Part shown: positions 25,323 through 36,280 of the stretch, one piece after another
Layout of the letters: each line of letters opens with the position of its first letter
Numbering within the stretch: the stretch's first letter is position 1
Assembly: GCA_000827265.1 (NCBI GenBank)
Contig: KN834763.1
Coordinates: forward strand, 248,001-312,000
DNA length: 64,000 nt
Reading direction: 5' to 3'
From: Collybiopsis luxurians FD-317 M1
Lineage: Eukaryota > Basidiomycota > Agaricomycetes > Agaricales > Omphalotaceae
Position numbers and translations under genes: made by a program
The notes under the pieces: model-generated
Told to the model about the DNA's origin: nothing
The model's database searches: none
The model's input: only the letters and a program-made list of their open reading frames with translations

Positions 25323-27119
25323 ATGGCTGGACTGCCCCCCAGACCGCCCATACCTCACGATAGGCGGTCTCCGCCGCCGAGAAGAAGAGACGACAGAGAT
25401 AGGGATAGGGATAGAGGATACCAACCTAGATTTTTGGATAGAAGGGACGATTATCGCAGAGACAGCAGAGATATTGAGTATAGGCGGCGTTGGGACGGGC
25501 CACCGCCAGACGACAGACGGGGACCCCCAAGGGGACTTCCAAGGAGAAGCCCACCGCCAGCTTATAGGGACAGAGAACCAAGCAGAGAACGCGGAAGACC
25601 GCGAGGTCCACCGAGGCAACCTTATGAACGCGAGCCTTACGAACGCGAGCCTTATGGACGCGGGCCTTATGACCGACCGGGAGACCGTTCTTCACCGCCT
25701 CGCAGACTCAGGGCATCCCCATACCGAGGCAGTAAGCTGTTGCTTCAAATTCTTCCACATATTCTCTTATTTTTTTTCTCCAGGACCGTACTCAAGGTCA
25801 CCCATACGCAGCCCAAGACCGTACTCCAGATCGCGATCGCCCACAAGAACACCCCCGAGAAGACATATGCTCCCCACTGCTTCGCCTATGCGCTCCCAAG
25901 GGCGTTTCCGAAGTCGGTCTCCGCCTAGATATCCTCCAACTAAACGAATTAGACTTGGTGCTCATTCTATAGGCAGTCCCATCCCAGCACGCTCTCCGGA
26001 GCGTGGCCGCTACCGTTCTCGGTCAAGAGACTCTCGTTATAATCGTTCTCCAAGTCGGACTCCACGTGAGAAGCGACCCATACGCGATCGCGACCATGAT
26101 TCGCCCCGCGATGAGGGTGAAATACGCGAAAATGACTCGCCGGAGAGGGACCGTCCCCCGGCCGAAGACCAGAGAGGTCAAATCATTGCTCAAGTTCCCG
26201 TATCAGAAGAACCCAAACCATCCAGGCCGTCTTCACCGAAACGGCAATCTTCGCCCCCCGAAATCGTTGTGGATATGGAATTGCTACCATCTCAGCCTTC
26301 CCGAGGCCCTTCCCCTCCGCCTCCGCCCAAATTCTTGCCCAGTACACCCTCTGTACCTCCAAAACCTCCAGCTCGCCCCTCCTCTCCCCCGAAGCACCCG
26401 CGAAACTGGTCCGATTCACATCCTCCCTCAGACTCTTCCCCCCTCTTCATACCCAACTCCCTTCGAAACAAAGGTCGAGGAAGGGGTGGATATCGAGGTG
26501 GTAGTCATCGCGGGAGCGGTATTCCTGATGCTCCTAGAGCTCCTCGCCATCGTGGTCCGTCTGGGCATCCGCTTCCGCCTTCGACGCAAGACCAGTCCGA
26601 AGTGGCTTCTTCAACGTCTGTACATGCTCTGTCACCTTCGCCTACCACCGCGACTCCTCCGCCTCAGCCTACTGAGCCTGATTATACTCCAGAAATGCTT
26701 TTAGACTTGGTTGACAAGGAACTGATAGTCACTAAGTACATCAGAGCAGAATATCACGCCGCAGAGCGACATAAGCAGTTACGGGACGAGGTACGTTTTG
26801 TCTCAAGCCTGCGTTCCCCTTATCTGACCCGTCTCTCATTCTGCAGTATCATGCGGCCCATCAACATTCTCTAAAGCTCTCCCTAGAATATCACAAAATT
26901 TTAGGTGAAAAGCGTCGTGCTTTGCATGAGTACGAGATGGCTTCTCTAGAATTCCGGCACTTGCAGCTTCGGAGACAGGCTTCGAGTAAGCAACATGAAT
27001 TTGCGAGGCTAGGTTTACTCGGTATAGATTACGAGCTCGAACAAAATGGTGCGCCGGTCAATACCCAGGGTTCAGTCGGTGCTCTTACCACTGGTACGCC
27101 GCCCGTTGGACCTTATTGA
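25323..27119 (+). CDS. RS/Pro-rich nuclear protein with C-terminal helical region
   Basis: Three exons (25323-25731, 25784-26790, 26847-27119) in one frame. The first half is dominated by Arg, Ser, Pro and Asp: MAGLPPRPPIPHDRRSPPPR, runs of RDRDRD, and SPIRSPRPYSRSRSPTR. This is the composition of splicing-related SR-like proteins, but no RNA-recognition motif is visible. An RGG-like patch (GRGRGGYRGG) follows a proline-rich section. The last 150 residues are predicted helical and charged (YTPEMLLDLVDKELIVTKYI, EYHKILGEKRRALHEYEMAS), perhaps a coiled coil for protein contacts. The gene is divergent from cyclin L, whose product lacks an RS tail. Exact function is unknown; a role in splicing or transcription is inferred from composition and context. 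Confidence 0.8.
25621..25665 (+). repeat. Three 15-nt coding repeats (PYERE-type pentapeptide)
   Basis: Three adjacent 15-nt units beginning CTTATGAACGCGAGC differ by a few bases. They encode PYERE, PYERE and PYGRG inside the RS-rich protein, followed by a partial fourth unit. Confidence 0.75.
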
Positions 27120-30100
27120 AGAGGTGCAGGATTCAGCTGTTGTTATCTATCCACCTTCTGCGCCCTAATGGTATTATAGCTAATTTATATTTATCTTGTG
27201 TAATCACACCAGGGTTCATCGATTGTACAATTTCTGCGTCGCCTCTCACAGTCCTGGCAACCTCTGGCGGTGGAGTTCAGGCGAAAATGCTTGTAGACTC
27301 GCTCTTGATCAGTGTGGCTCATGCATTGTGATTCGTCATCCATACTTGACTATATACAGGGAGGCGCAACCAACGACATTTGCTACATGAGCCTAACCGA
27401 TGGGGAGATCACTCAGGATTTACGTACACGGCACATTCAAAAGGATTAGACCTAACTATGGCAGGTCTCGCCACAAATGACCATATGAATATGCTCTCAA
27501 TCTCGAGTAGCCTTGCAAACTGCCTTAAGGTTTATGAGCGAGCTTGGCGTGGTCGCGGCAAACGGGTGAACGTTGATCTTGAAGCGGAATCTGCGAGCTA
27601 GGGATTCTCTGTACATCAAAGGATCTGACGGTCACTGAGCGGCGCATTCATAGTTCCTACGGCGAGAGATGGGAAAGGAACATCTCGTACCTGGTCGTAC
27701 CTCAGGTTCGAGGTCCTTATGATGCGCAGATTCAAATACCAGTACGTATGTATACCAGCTGAGTCTCAACATTTATCTAGATATTGTATGATTCTCCCGA
27801 ATTTTTTCGTTTGCACAGGTTAATTGATGAAACGACATATTTACTCGAGGCATTCTATTTCTAGCAGATGGCCTGCGAAGGCTGTAAAAAGTCGTTCAAA
27901 AAATAGGAGCCCATATGGCGCCTAGTGGGCGCTTAAGACTCACTACAGTCCGATCTTCCTGCTGCCGAAAGCCAATTTATCTAAGTACTTGGGCGGGGAG
28001 TGTGCCACAAGATTCAACAATAAGGAAAAATGACACGTACGTATTCGCATATCTCTTTAAATCAACTGCAAATATCTACTACTCAATTGCCCTGGCTCTG
28101 TAGTTTCGATCCTTATGATTGATCACTACTTAGCGTCATTTCACGCTTTGGACAGGTACACAAGTTCAGGCACTCTATGTGATAACGATGCTTCCTAGTA
28201 CTCGGCATTCATTTGGCAATATGACACGGGGAGAGGCTGAGCGGCGGTGAGGTCGTCCAAAGTAAATGTCGCGGTGGTCTGAGTGAAGGGTTCGTAATTT
28301 CTTACTACATTCCTGATTTTCTCCTTAACAGGTTGGACCAGTTGTTCTGTACATGAGCATACCGATTTGCCGGGGCTGGTAAACCGCAGAAAAACCACTT
28401 GTGTCATATTCTGGTGCTAACACCAGGACTGACTGGCGAGTTTGTCTGGGAGGTCTTCAGGTTGTTATTCCGATTGATGATCGCCTACGAAGACAGGTTC
28501 CTGCTCTGAAGACGGATGCGGCCATAGGCGGTCAGCATCTTTTCGTAAGTGAAGAGGCAATCCACTGACGCAGTCACCTGGAAGGTGCAATGCAAATCTA
28601 AGCAGCGAGACAACGGACAACACTGCGAGCTTTGGTGCAATAACCCAGACCTGATCTTCGTGGTTACTGCTGGTGATAGCCTAGATATCGTATCGACTTT
28701 GACATAAGGTACGAACGATAAGTACGACGGTGATAATTCTAAGATTAAGGATTGTGTTCTCTGTCCACCGAACTCGCCGCTCGGTCAGACCGCAGTTGGG
28801 CTCACTCCGAGTTTTATATGTGGTACATAAATCGCAACACAAACTTGAACGTTCTAAAAATATTTAAAAACACTAAATCCCATTTTTTTGCGCAGCGCAC
28901 TGTGATATGAGACGCATATACTGATTACCATCCCTGCCAAAAATTTGACCGACTACGAGTACAGGGCCAAGTAGGGGCGGCGGAGTCTCTTGCCGCCGAG
29001 AACTCCGAATTACTGGGCATGACTTGCCTCTGTGCGGCGTTGGGAACACCTGAAGAGCGCATACATGAAGCTCTGGCTTTGCAGCGCAGCACAGTGAGGA
29101 GGGCACAGCAAGCTGGTGACTAGAATCCTCGCAGCCAAGCCAAGGAGATGCCACACAAGGCTGAATAGCTCAGGGAATCTCCACATTCTAAAAAAACTCA
29201 ACTCCCGACGGGAAAAAGTTGGAATGTAATCTTGAGCCAAGAACTCCGCATAGCTGTACAAACATATTTATCGCAGCCTCTCAGCCTCTCACCGCATATT
29301 TGTACTTGTGAAGGATCGGTCATACCAGCTCACGCATGTCGGAAGTTCTTCACCGACATTTCCGTGTTCTGCTGCACACACGCAGCGGGAAATCAATTGA
29401 GAATATCATGTTTTTCCATCTTCGGCGTTGGCGTTTGTCATTTTGAAACTTCTTGCGAACCTGCGTACGGCTAAAGTCCCAGAGTACCGTTCTCAACCGG
29501 TAAGACATATCTCATGTGGCTTTCCCATCGAAACGAGCGTGAATAACAATAGACTCTTGTCCATCGAGGGTTTTTGCAGCTGAATATGAATATGTGTGTA
29601 TCACAATCATGATTCGCCCCTGTAGAGTGATAGTTCTATTTCATCAAGAACCTACCGTTTCCAATTGATTCGCTTCAATAATAGTACGATTCCACAATCG
29701 CAATTGCAAGTCGTCAAGTGTTGGCACACGTATCATCGTGTTAAGGATCCTGAATGATCACGCAACCGCCCCGCTGAGCACTTTACTATACCCGAACGAG
29801 TGGAACTCTGAACTAAAAAAGGACGTTAACATCGCAAGTGACATGTATGTGGAAGGATACGTACGTCCATTACGGAGAAGTGTAGGCCGGGTAAACAGTA
29901 GTCTTGGAGCTAGTAATACCGTCACGGGTCAAAGGTAGCGAGGCGCAGTGCTTCTTTTGCTCTAAACATGGATGGTAGATTGCTGTCTAGGACAAAAAGA
30001 ACATGTGTCAAGCAACAGCAGAGTAACAGCACATCGCAGGCCATCCGTCACTGAGACGAGCAACAGTCGCTTGCAGGGATCCACATTCAGGTGCGATCAT

Positions 30101-30525
30101 CCAGTGCTTCTGATGTCTGCCGTGAATAAATTGAGTGTCGAAAGTGATGATATTATACTGTTCAAACTGCAATATATGTATATGATGAAATGAATACGTG
30201 CTATGAGTGGAATTGCGATATTTGATACAAAATGCATGCAAGAAAAAAAGCAGTAACTTTAAAACAAAAGGCTGTAGCCGATGATAAGGATAGAGAGCTC
30301 TGGCCCGACGGGGGAGGAGCGATGCTAGAGTCCGATGGGGCCTTGCGGCGAGATGATCGCTTTTAGGAGATAGTCCGTTGTCACAAAGCGATGGAACGCA
30401 TAGAAGGGTAACCGCAAGGTCTAGGGAATTCTCATGAGACCCTTGGTTTTCGGTGGCAGAAAGGAGAACATACCTAATGGCGAATGGAAGGAAAGCCAAA
30501 AAAGCTTTTTTCGGTTTAGATCACG
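27120..30525. other. Gene-poor 3.4-kb stretch
   Basis: Only short frames with no family likeness are seen on either strand. No splice model, terminal repeat or transposase/reverse transcriptase motif was found. The right end should hold the terminator of the small minus-strand gene that stops at 30526. Confidence 0.5.
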
Positions 30526-30961
30526 CTATTTTTGGCGCCGGTATGGAACCTGGTGTCTGAGAGACATTGGTTTGCGGTGACGCGAAGAAACGGTGGGAGG
30601 ACGAGGAGGTAGGGCGGCGGCTAGCGCAGGCCTCTTGCGAATACAAAAATCAGTAGGCTCATCAGCGTCAGCTCTCTTCCGCTTAGATGGCCGCTGGGTG
30701 TAAGGTGGATGTGATAGATCTTCATCTAGATCGGGCAGAAGTTCGAATTTAAGAAAAGTTGGGGAGTGGTATGGTAGAGGCTTTGGTGCAATGAGAGGAG
30801 CATTGCAGATGACATGGAGAGACTGAGGTCTCGGTGGAGGGGAGAAAGAAAAGTTTGAAGGAGGAGAAGGAACTAGAATAGAAATAAGTAAAGAATAAAA
30901 AAAGAAGGATAAGAAACTTACAAGCTAGTTGTAGCCAAGTGGGAGAGTAGTAGTAAGACAT
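30526..30961 (-). CDS. Small basic Pro-rich protein, unrecognised (128 aa)
   Basis: Two exons, 30961-30922 and 30872-30526, are joined by a 49-nt intron with consensus GTAAGT and CTAG ends. The product begins MSYYYSPTWLQLAFPSPPSN. The second exon has no internal ATG at its start and is open for 115 codons; the first ATG within its frame comes only near the end. I recognise no domain. Features are proline-rich patches, the acidic patch LLPDLDEDLSHPP, a likely nuclear signal SKRKRADAD and a basic end SLRHQVPYRRQK. The ATG at 30959-30961 follows a pyrimidine-rich leader. A longer in-frame extension to about 31170 exists, but it reads across what looks like leader sequence. Function unknown; a small nuclear regulator is only a guess. 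Confidence 0.6.
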
Positions 30962-31934
30962 GGAGGAAAGGAACGGAAACGCAGAACGGGAAGCATGTGT
31001 GCTTTTATTGGAATGGAGTGAGACAGAGTAAGTGACAGGGAAAAGAGGGAGCGCCCTGATACGTAACAGATCTTGCATATTCAATTTATGCCAAGTTTCA
31101 CAGCAACTTGAACTGCGGTCGCCCGTGGCTTCTTCTTCCAAATCATCGTATCTCCGGCTTTTTTTGGCCATGCGATCTCTGCCAGCTGCCATTCGTTCTC
31201 CGGTTCATTACCCTTTTTTTGTTCCAAGGAATTCCAACGGATGTCTGCCTGTCTACTCCGATATTAGAAACGGCCGTACCCGTTTTCTCCTCACAATTCG
31301 CAATGTCAATGGCGACGCCTCTGTTCGTGTCCTTATCTTCTTTTTTTTTTACACTTTGAACCGACAATTTTCCAAAGGCTCTTGCTAGAGAACTCTCTGC
31401 CAATTTGTTTCCCCCAGGTTCTCCCGAAGCTTCCAGGCTCAAAATTAGTGTTCACCGTTCCAGCCATTTGATAATACAAGGCGGTAGATGGAAGCGTAAT
31501 ATAATGGACTGGTTGGTGCAAAAGGGCTTCTGAAGAAAAAAAAAACCCCGCATTTGAATCAGAAATGATTTGTGTGCGGAGCCACCACCTCCACACAGAG
31601 TGGATATCGCGTGTCATATATACGAACCTGCATACCTGTAACCCATGAAATGCGGTAATCTAGCGGTTCCTTACTGATGGACCTTGCTACTTGAGCTACC
31701 GTGCCATGCTACTTGTGCTACCGTGCCATGCTGCAGACGTCGTGTCGACGTTGTGCAACAGTTGTCATTTGCAATACTGAAGCGCATGAATTCAACGACT
31801 AACATCAGCAACCAGCAAGTCTGTCTGAATTCCCGGCACGAGGGTTTACGTAAATTATCGAGGCGGACCTCCGCGATCGAAATCCGATATGCATATGGAC
31901 CGAGTCACAAAAATTTGCTTCTTCCTAAACTCTC
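30962..31934. other. Divergent intergenic region upstream of SNZ1
   Basis: About 1 kb between two divergent genes. It holds a 22-bp tandem duplication (31686-31729) roughly 200 bp before the SNZ1 start. No other gene is supported. Confidence 0.5.
31686..31729. repeat. 22-bp tandem duplication in the SNZ1 upstream region
   Basis: Two adjacent 22-nt copies, GCTACTTGAGCTACCGTGCC plus AT, differ at one position (GAG versus GTG). Placed about 205 bp before the SNZ1 ATG, they could be duplicated regulator sites, but no known binding motif is recognised. Confidence 0.65.
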
Positions 31935-33672
31935 ATGATGACTAGTGCTGGCTCAGAAACCCCTCAGGGTGCTGTCGCAGGCGGTACATCTACTCCTTCA
32001 ATCGCTCCTTCAAGATCTACTCAGCGTGATGGCGCTCCAAACTCCAGTTTAGGAACCTTTGGCGTGCGGAATTGAATCAGTTTTCATCTTTCACACATGT
32101 TCTCAGCGTTTCATTTTTCTAGGTCAAATCCGGGCTTGCACAAATGCTAAAGGTAGTTACAGTCCTAATGTTTCACTCGGTAAAATATCTTACCATGAAT
32201 CCTCAAACTGGGGGGGGTTATTATGGATGTAGTCACTCCCGAACAGGTCCGTTCACCAACTGTTTCAATCTACCCTTGTGTTTTATCTGGAAACTAGGCG
32301 CGTATAGCCGAAGAAGCCGGCGCCTGTGCAGTCATGGCCCTCGAACGCGTTCCTGCAGATATCCGCGCTCAGGGAGGTGTTGCTAGGATGAGGTTGGGCG
32401 CTGCAATTTTCCCATTTCATATCGCATCGCTAACAACATCGTCTCGTTCTCAGCGACCCGAAAATGATTAAGGAGATCGTCGGTTAGTCATTCTGTGTTG
32501 CATAGCAATACCGTCTCGTTCAATCTGCCGTTCAGACGCTGTAACAATACCGGTCATGGCCAAATGTCGAATCGGGCACTTTGTAGAGGCTCAGGTATGG
32601 ACGGGGAAACTAATGGGAATAGCATCGAATGATTTCCTCCCGTCTTGCAGATCTTGCAGGCAATCGGAGTCGACTACATCGATGAATCAGAAGTTTTGAC
32701 TCCTGCCGATGAGGAACACCATATCAACAAGCACAACTTCAAAGTACCCTTTGTTTGTGGAGCTCGTAACCTTGGCGAGGCTTTGCGTCGTATTTCCGAA
32801 GGTGCAGCGTTCATCCGTACAAAGGGCGAAGCGGGAACCGGAAATGTAGTGGAAGCGTAAGTGACACGCCTCGCATGCGATGGAACCGTATCTTTATGCA
32901 TCTCCACCAAAGTGTACGCCACGAACGCGCTGTGAATAGCGAGATCCGGAAGGCTAGCGCAATGAGCGAGGAAGAACTGTACGCTTACGCCAAGGAGATC
33001 CAAGCTCCGTTCCATCTCCTCAAGGAAACAGCAAGATTAAAGCGTCTTCCGGTCGTCAATTTCGCTGCCGGTGGAATTGCTACGCCTGGTAAGGGATATC
33101 GATCCTGCTACATGACAGGGTATTGATTTAGTTTTTGTTTTTAGCTGATGCTGCTCTGATGATGCAACTTGGATGCGATGGAGGTGCGTGGCGATCTCCC
33201 AACTGCTATGTGTTGAACAATCTCCCAACAAGCTGTTCCTTGCAGTCTTTGTGGGATCCGGCATTTTCAAAGTGCGTTCAACAAGATATCAAACTTGAGT
33301 TCTCCCTGATGCTGATGAACCACCTCGCAAACATAGTCTGGTGATGCCGCTAAGCGTGCTCGTGCGATCGTACAAGCGGTAAGCCATGCATTGTGGCCAT
33401 CGGCATCATGATATTGAGCCCATCCCCTGTTCCAGGTAACGCATTACAATAATCCCAAGGTTCTGGCCGAGGTATGGAATACGGTATTTTGGTGTACAAG
33501 AGGGCTGAACTCTCCTCTTCAATCTGATATAGGTCTCGGAGAACCTGGGGGATGCTATGGTCGGATTGACGATGTAAGTGGAATGGTATCTTTTGGCCGT
33601 CCAGTTTGTTTATCGAGTCTTTACAGCGACGATAATTTAACTGGCGGTCGGCTAGCATCTCGTGGATGGTAA
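31935..33672 (+). CDS. SNZ1: Pyridoxal 5'-phosphate synthase, PdxS/SNZ subunit
   Basis: The synthase subunit of the DXP-independent vitamin B6 pathway. It makes pyridoxal 5'-phosphate from ribose 5-phosphate, glyceraldehyde 3-phosphate and ammonia supplied by the glutaminase PdxT/SNO. The 14-exon model gives 329 aa of a TIM barrel. Key residues are present: the Asp in GVIMDVV, the first active lysine in [11 protein letters not shown] and the second in [10 protein letters not shown]. Also seen are [34 protein letters not shown] and GVFVGSGIF. Exons start at 31935, 32123, 32211, 32298, 32454, 32536, 32651, 32913, 33145, 33246, 33337, 33436, 33533 and 33627. The acceptor before 32211 is odd: the frame needs the exon to begin in a run of eight G, and the intron then ends in CTG, not AG. 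Everything else is canonical. Confidence 0.93.
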
Positions 33673-34879
33673 AATCTTGTAGAAATCCCTATATTATGGT
33701 TAAAAATTTCTGTCAAAAGTCACTTATTTAACGTTAAATTGAAAGAATCTCAACTCTGCGAGTTGGTGGATAAGATACGTAAACCAAATCGAGTAATAGT
33801 CGGGGAAAGAAGCGTGCGCCAGCGCCGTGGAGTTGATGGCCGACCTTGTGACGTCACATAGCTTTTTCTACCCCGTAACCTCGATGTTCTCAAATACGCC
33901 TGAATCCAAGGTCAAAGGACGCGACGACGCCAAAGAATCTTTGCGAACATTCATCTCTGTCCGTACCATTTTCCTTCCAATCTCCGGTGCTTTCTTCATA
34001 TTAGCTTACGATTCGCATCAACAAAAAATCACAGCGCAATCCGAACGGCCAATACACTTTCGACAGTGGCCGCGATGCTCCTCAGTCAGAAATCTGTCGA
34101 GCCGACCCGAACAATCACGAGTGTATAACGGTGAGCAGCGGGAGGCCTTTTGGAATTATTGTCCCCCCCTTTTTTTTGCTCTTCCATTCCGCACGGGTAT
34201 CTTGACGCGTCTTACCTCCTGGTGCCTGTTCTTGGCGACATTCGACATTCTGTTATCTATTGTCTTTTAGCTCTGGATGAATTCAAAACAAATGTTTGAA
34301 ACGATGCAGGTGAGTAGGGCAAGGAGAATCAGCTGGCCCTTTACCAAAAGCTTATCGAATGCCAACAGTCGCTCGGATTTTATTGTTCGCTACCTATCGA
34401 GCCTGGAAAGACTTACATGGAATGTAAACCTTTACCGAAATAACCAGGGTAGCGGGAGGATAGGTACTACGAATAGATGAGATAGCCAGATTTAGAATGG
34501 ACGAATTCTGCAAACAATATCCATCTATTCCCGTTTCGTGTGTTCCGTCACCACCATTTTGGGCTTCCACTGAAGCTGAAATGTAGTTGCATACAAAATA
34601 CAGGCGAAGCTTCGGAGATTCACGCAAAAAGTCGCGAAGATGAGAAGTTTCTTCAGGTTGAGGTGGAGCACGGTTTCTTTCCGGGAGGGAAACACCTGCT
34701 ATGATAGTCTGGGAAAGACAGAACGAACGAGGAGCTGTCCACAACTGCGTCCGAGTGCCTGGCTAAACTTTGCTTAGCTTACCGACTTGTTTCCGGTCCA
34801 CACTTGCGAACTGTTGGTTCGATTTCACTCAGATTAGTAATTACAGAAGATGATAGGTGATTTAGTGAACTAGGCATCT
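33673..34879. other. Convergent intergenic region, no gene seen
   Basis: About 1.2 kb between the 3' ends of SNZ1 and the MYND gene. Short frames on both strands show no motif. It presumably holds the two terminators. Confidence 0.5.
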
Positions 34880-35997
34880 TCATGTCTCCGCTGCTCGGCA
34901 GTAGATTTTGTGAGTAGGCCAAGCCTTGCGCTGACTAGAAAGACCGTTAGGCTGGGACTGGTAGAGAACGAAAACTGACTGACCATTCGCGTCCACAGTA
35001 AAATACCAATTTACACCTTCCGCACTGTTGCAAATCTTTATCTTTGCTCACGGTTTCACAATGGGCGCACTGGCGAGGATTCCTGCGCCTGAAGGGGGCA
35101 GCGACATTGGGTTTAGTCTCCTTGGACCCAATAACCTTGTCCCGAACACTTGTTTCCGTACGCTTCATCGAAGATCCCCCTTGTGCGACGACGTTGTCAA
35201 TTTTCTCCAGCTCTGAAGGCGATAGGCTAGGCACAAAGTCATCGGGAGTGACATGGCAGATAAAAGGTTTGAGGCTCATGGATCCGATTTTGGTAAGGAA
35301 ATCAGGAGTGAGCTTGAATTTGCGTTCGGGGGTGGTGTATGTTGCTCGGACCCTTCATATAGGTACGTTAAGTTTGAGGGAAGGCCTAAATTTGAAAAGT
35401 TGTATACTACACATACCAATTAGGTCTGTTCCCCCATTTCCAGTCATGGTGAAGGTAAGTAAGCAGCGACATGAGGCGATCCGCTTGATATTTCGTGATC
35501 GAGTCGTAGTCGTGGTGCGAGAAATTGCCGCATTCGCAAGTTTCAGGAAAGATCATGACGATGAGGTAGCGAGAAATCGTAGCGTCGGTGAACACCAGGT
35601 CGCCCCAGTCGCGCTACATGAGGTGAGAGGACGTCACTGGCAATATTCGAGCAAGTACGAACCGCGCGTTTCGCTGACGACTTGACGATCTACAACGACG
35701 ACAATCAATAAAGAAAATCGGGATTTTCAGTTACGGCCCTACTTCATAGCGGTACAAAATCGGCGTCCACTTGTTTTCATGTATGACCTCGGGTTTCTTG
35801 CCCTCGTTCTCATCGCACCACTCTGCCACTTCCTCAATAATGGCTTTGCGCGCATAGAAATCTAGTTCGCTCAAATCGGTCGCGTCGTCGGGGTCTCCGT
35901 AGAATTTTTGGGTAACATCATTAGTGTTGACTCCAAAGTCTGTGCATTGGTTAAGACGACGAGTAGCGCAAGTTTCAGATCTGTTTATCATCATCAT
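34880..35997 (-). CDS. MYND-type zinc finger protein
   Basis: A minus-strand gene of several exons ending in a MYND finger, a zinc-binding protein-interaction module. The finger reads CAHCETVSKDKDLQQCGRCK, then LVFYCGREC, and after an intron QRKAWPTHKIYC, giving the expected Cys/His ligands up to the stop at 34880. Upstream exons encode SELDFYARKAIIEEVAEWCD, then WGDLVFTDATISRYLIVMIF and SITKYQADRLMSLLTYLHHD. This arrangement is common in the expanded MYND families of agarics. Introns were placed by frame (for example a 49-nt intron between KSSAKRA and RDWGDLVF). The start is uncertain: ATG at 35995-35997 is used, but a short upstream exon beginning MGQ near 36145 is possible. Function unknown. 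Confidence 0.75.
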
Positions 35998-36280
35998 TGG
36001 GGAGAAGCTACGAGGCCTATCATCAGAAAGAAGTGTATCACAATTTGAATCAATTCACTAAGGCAAACGAGAAAATGCTGATGCAAAGGCGTCCATCGCG
36101 GTTTAATTATGTTTGGTTGATAGTGGTCAAGAATGAGAAACTTACGTTGACCCATCAATCTGTATGGAGTTCAGTGTATGAAGCTAGGTGTGCATCATTT
36201 CCCCTGCATACTGTCCTACAATAATACATGATAATTGTGAATACATACTATACCTATACCGAACGTAAAATTAGAAAATC

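Noticed and set aside
26003..26704. A 233-codon plus-strand frame
   Set aside because: It is another frame of the RS-rich gene. The true frame has the RS/SP composition and joins both neighbouring exons.
30008..30499. A 163-codon minus-strand frame downstream of the small basic protein
   Set aside because: Composition looks random, with no motif or splice support. It lies in the expected 3' region of the 128-aa gene.
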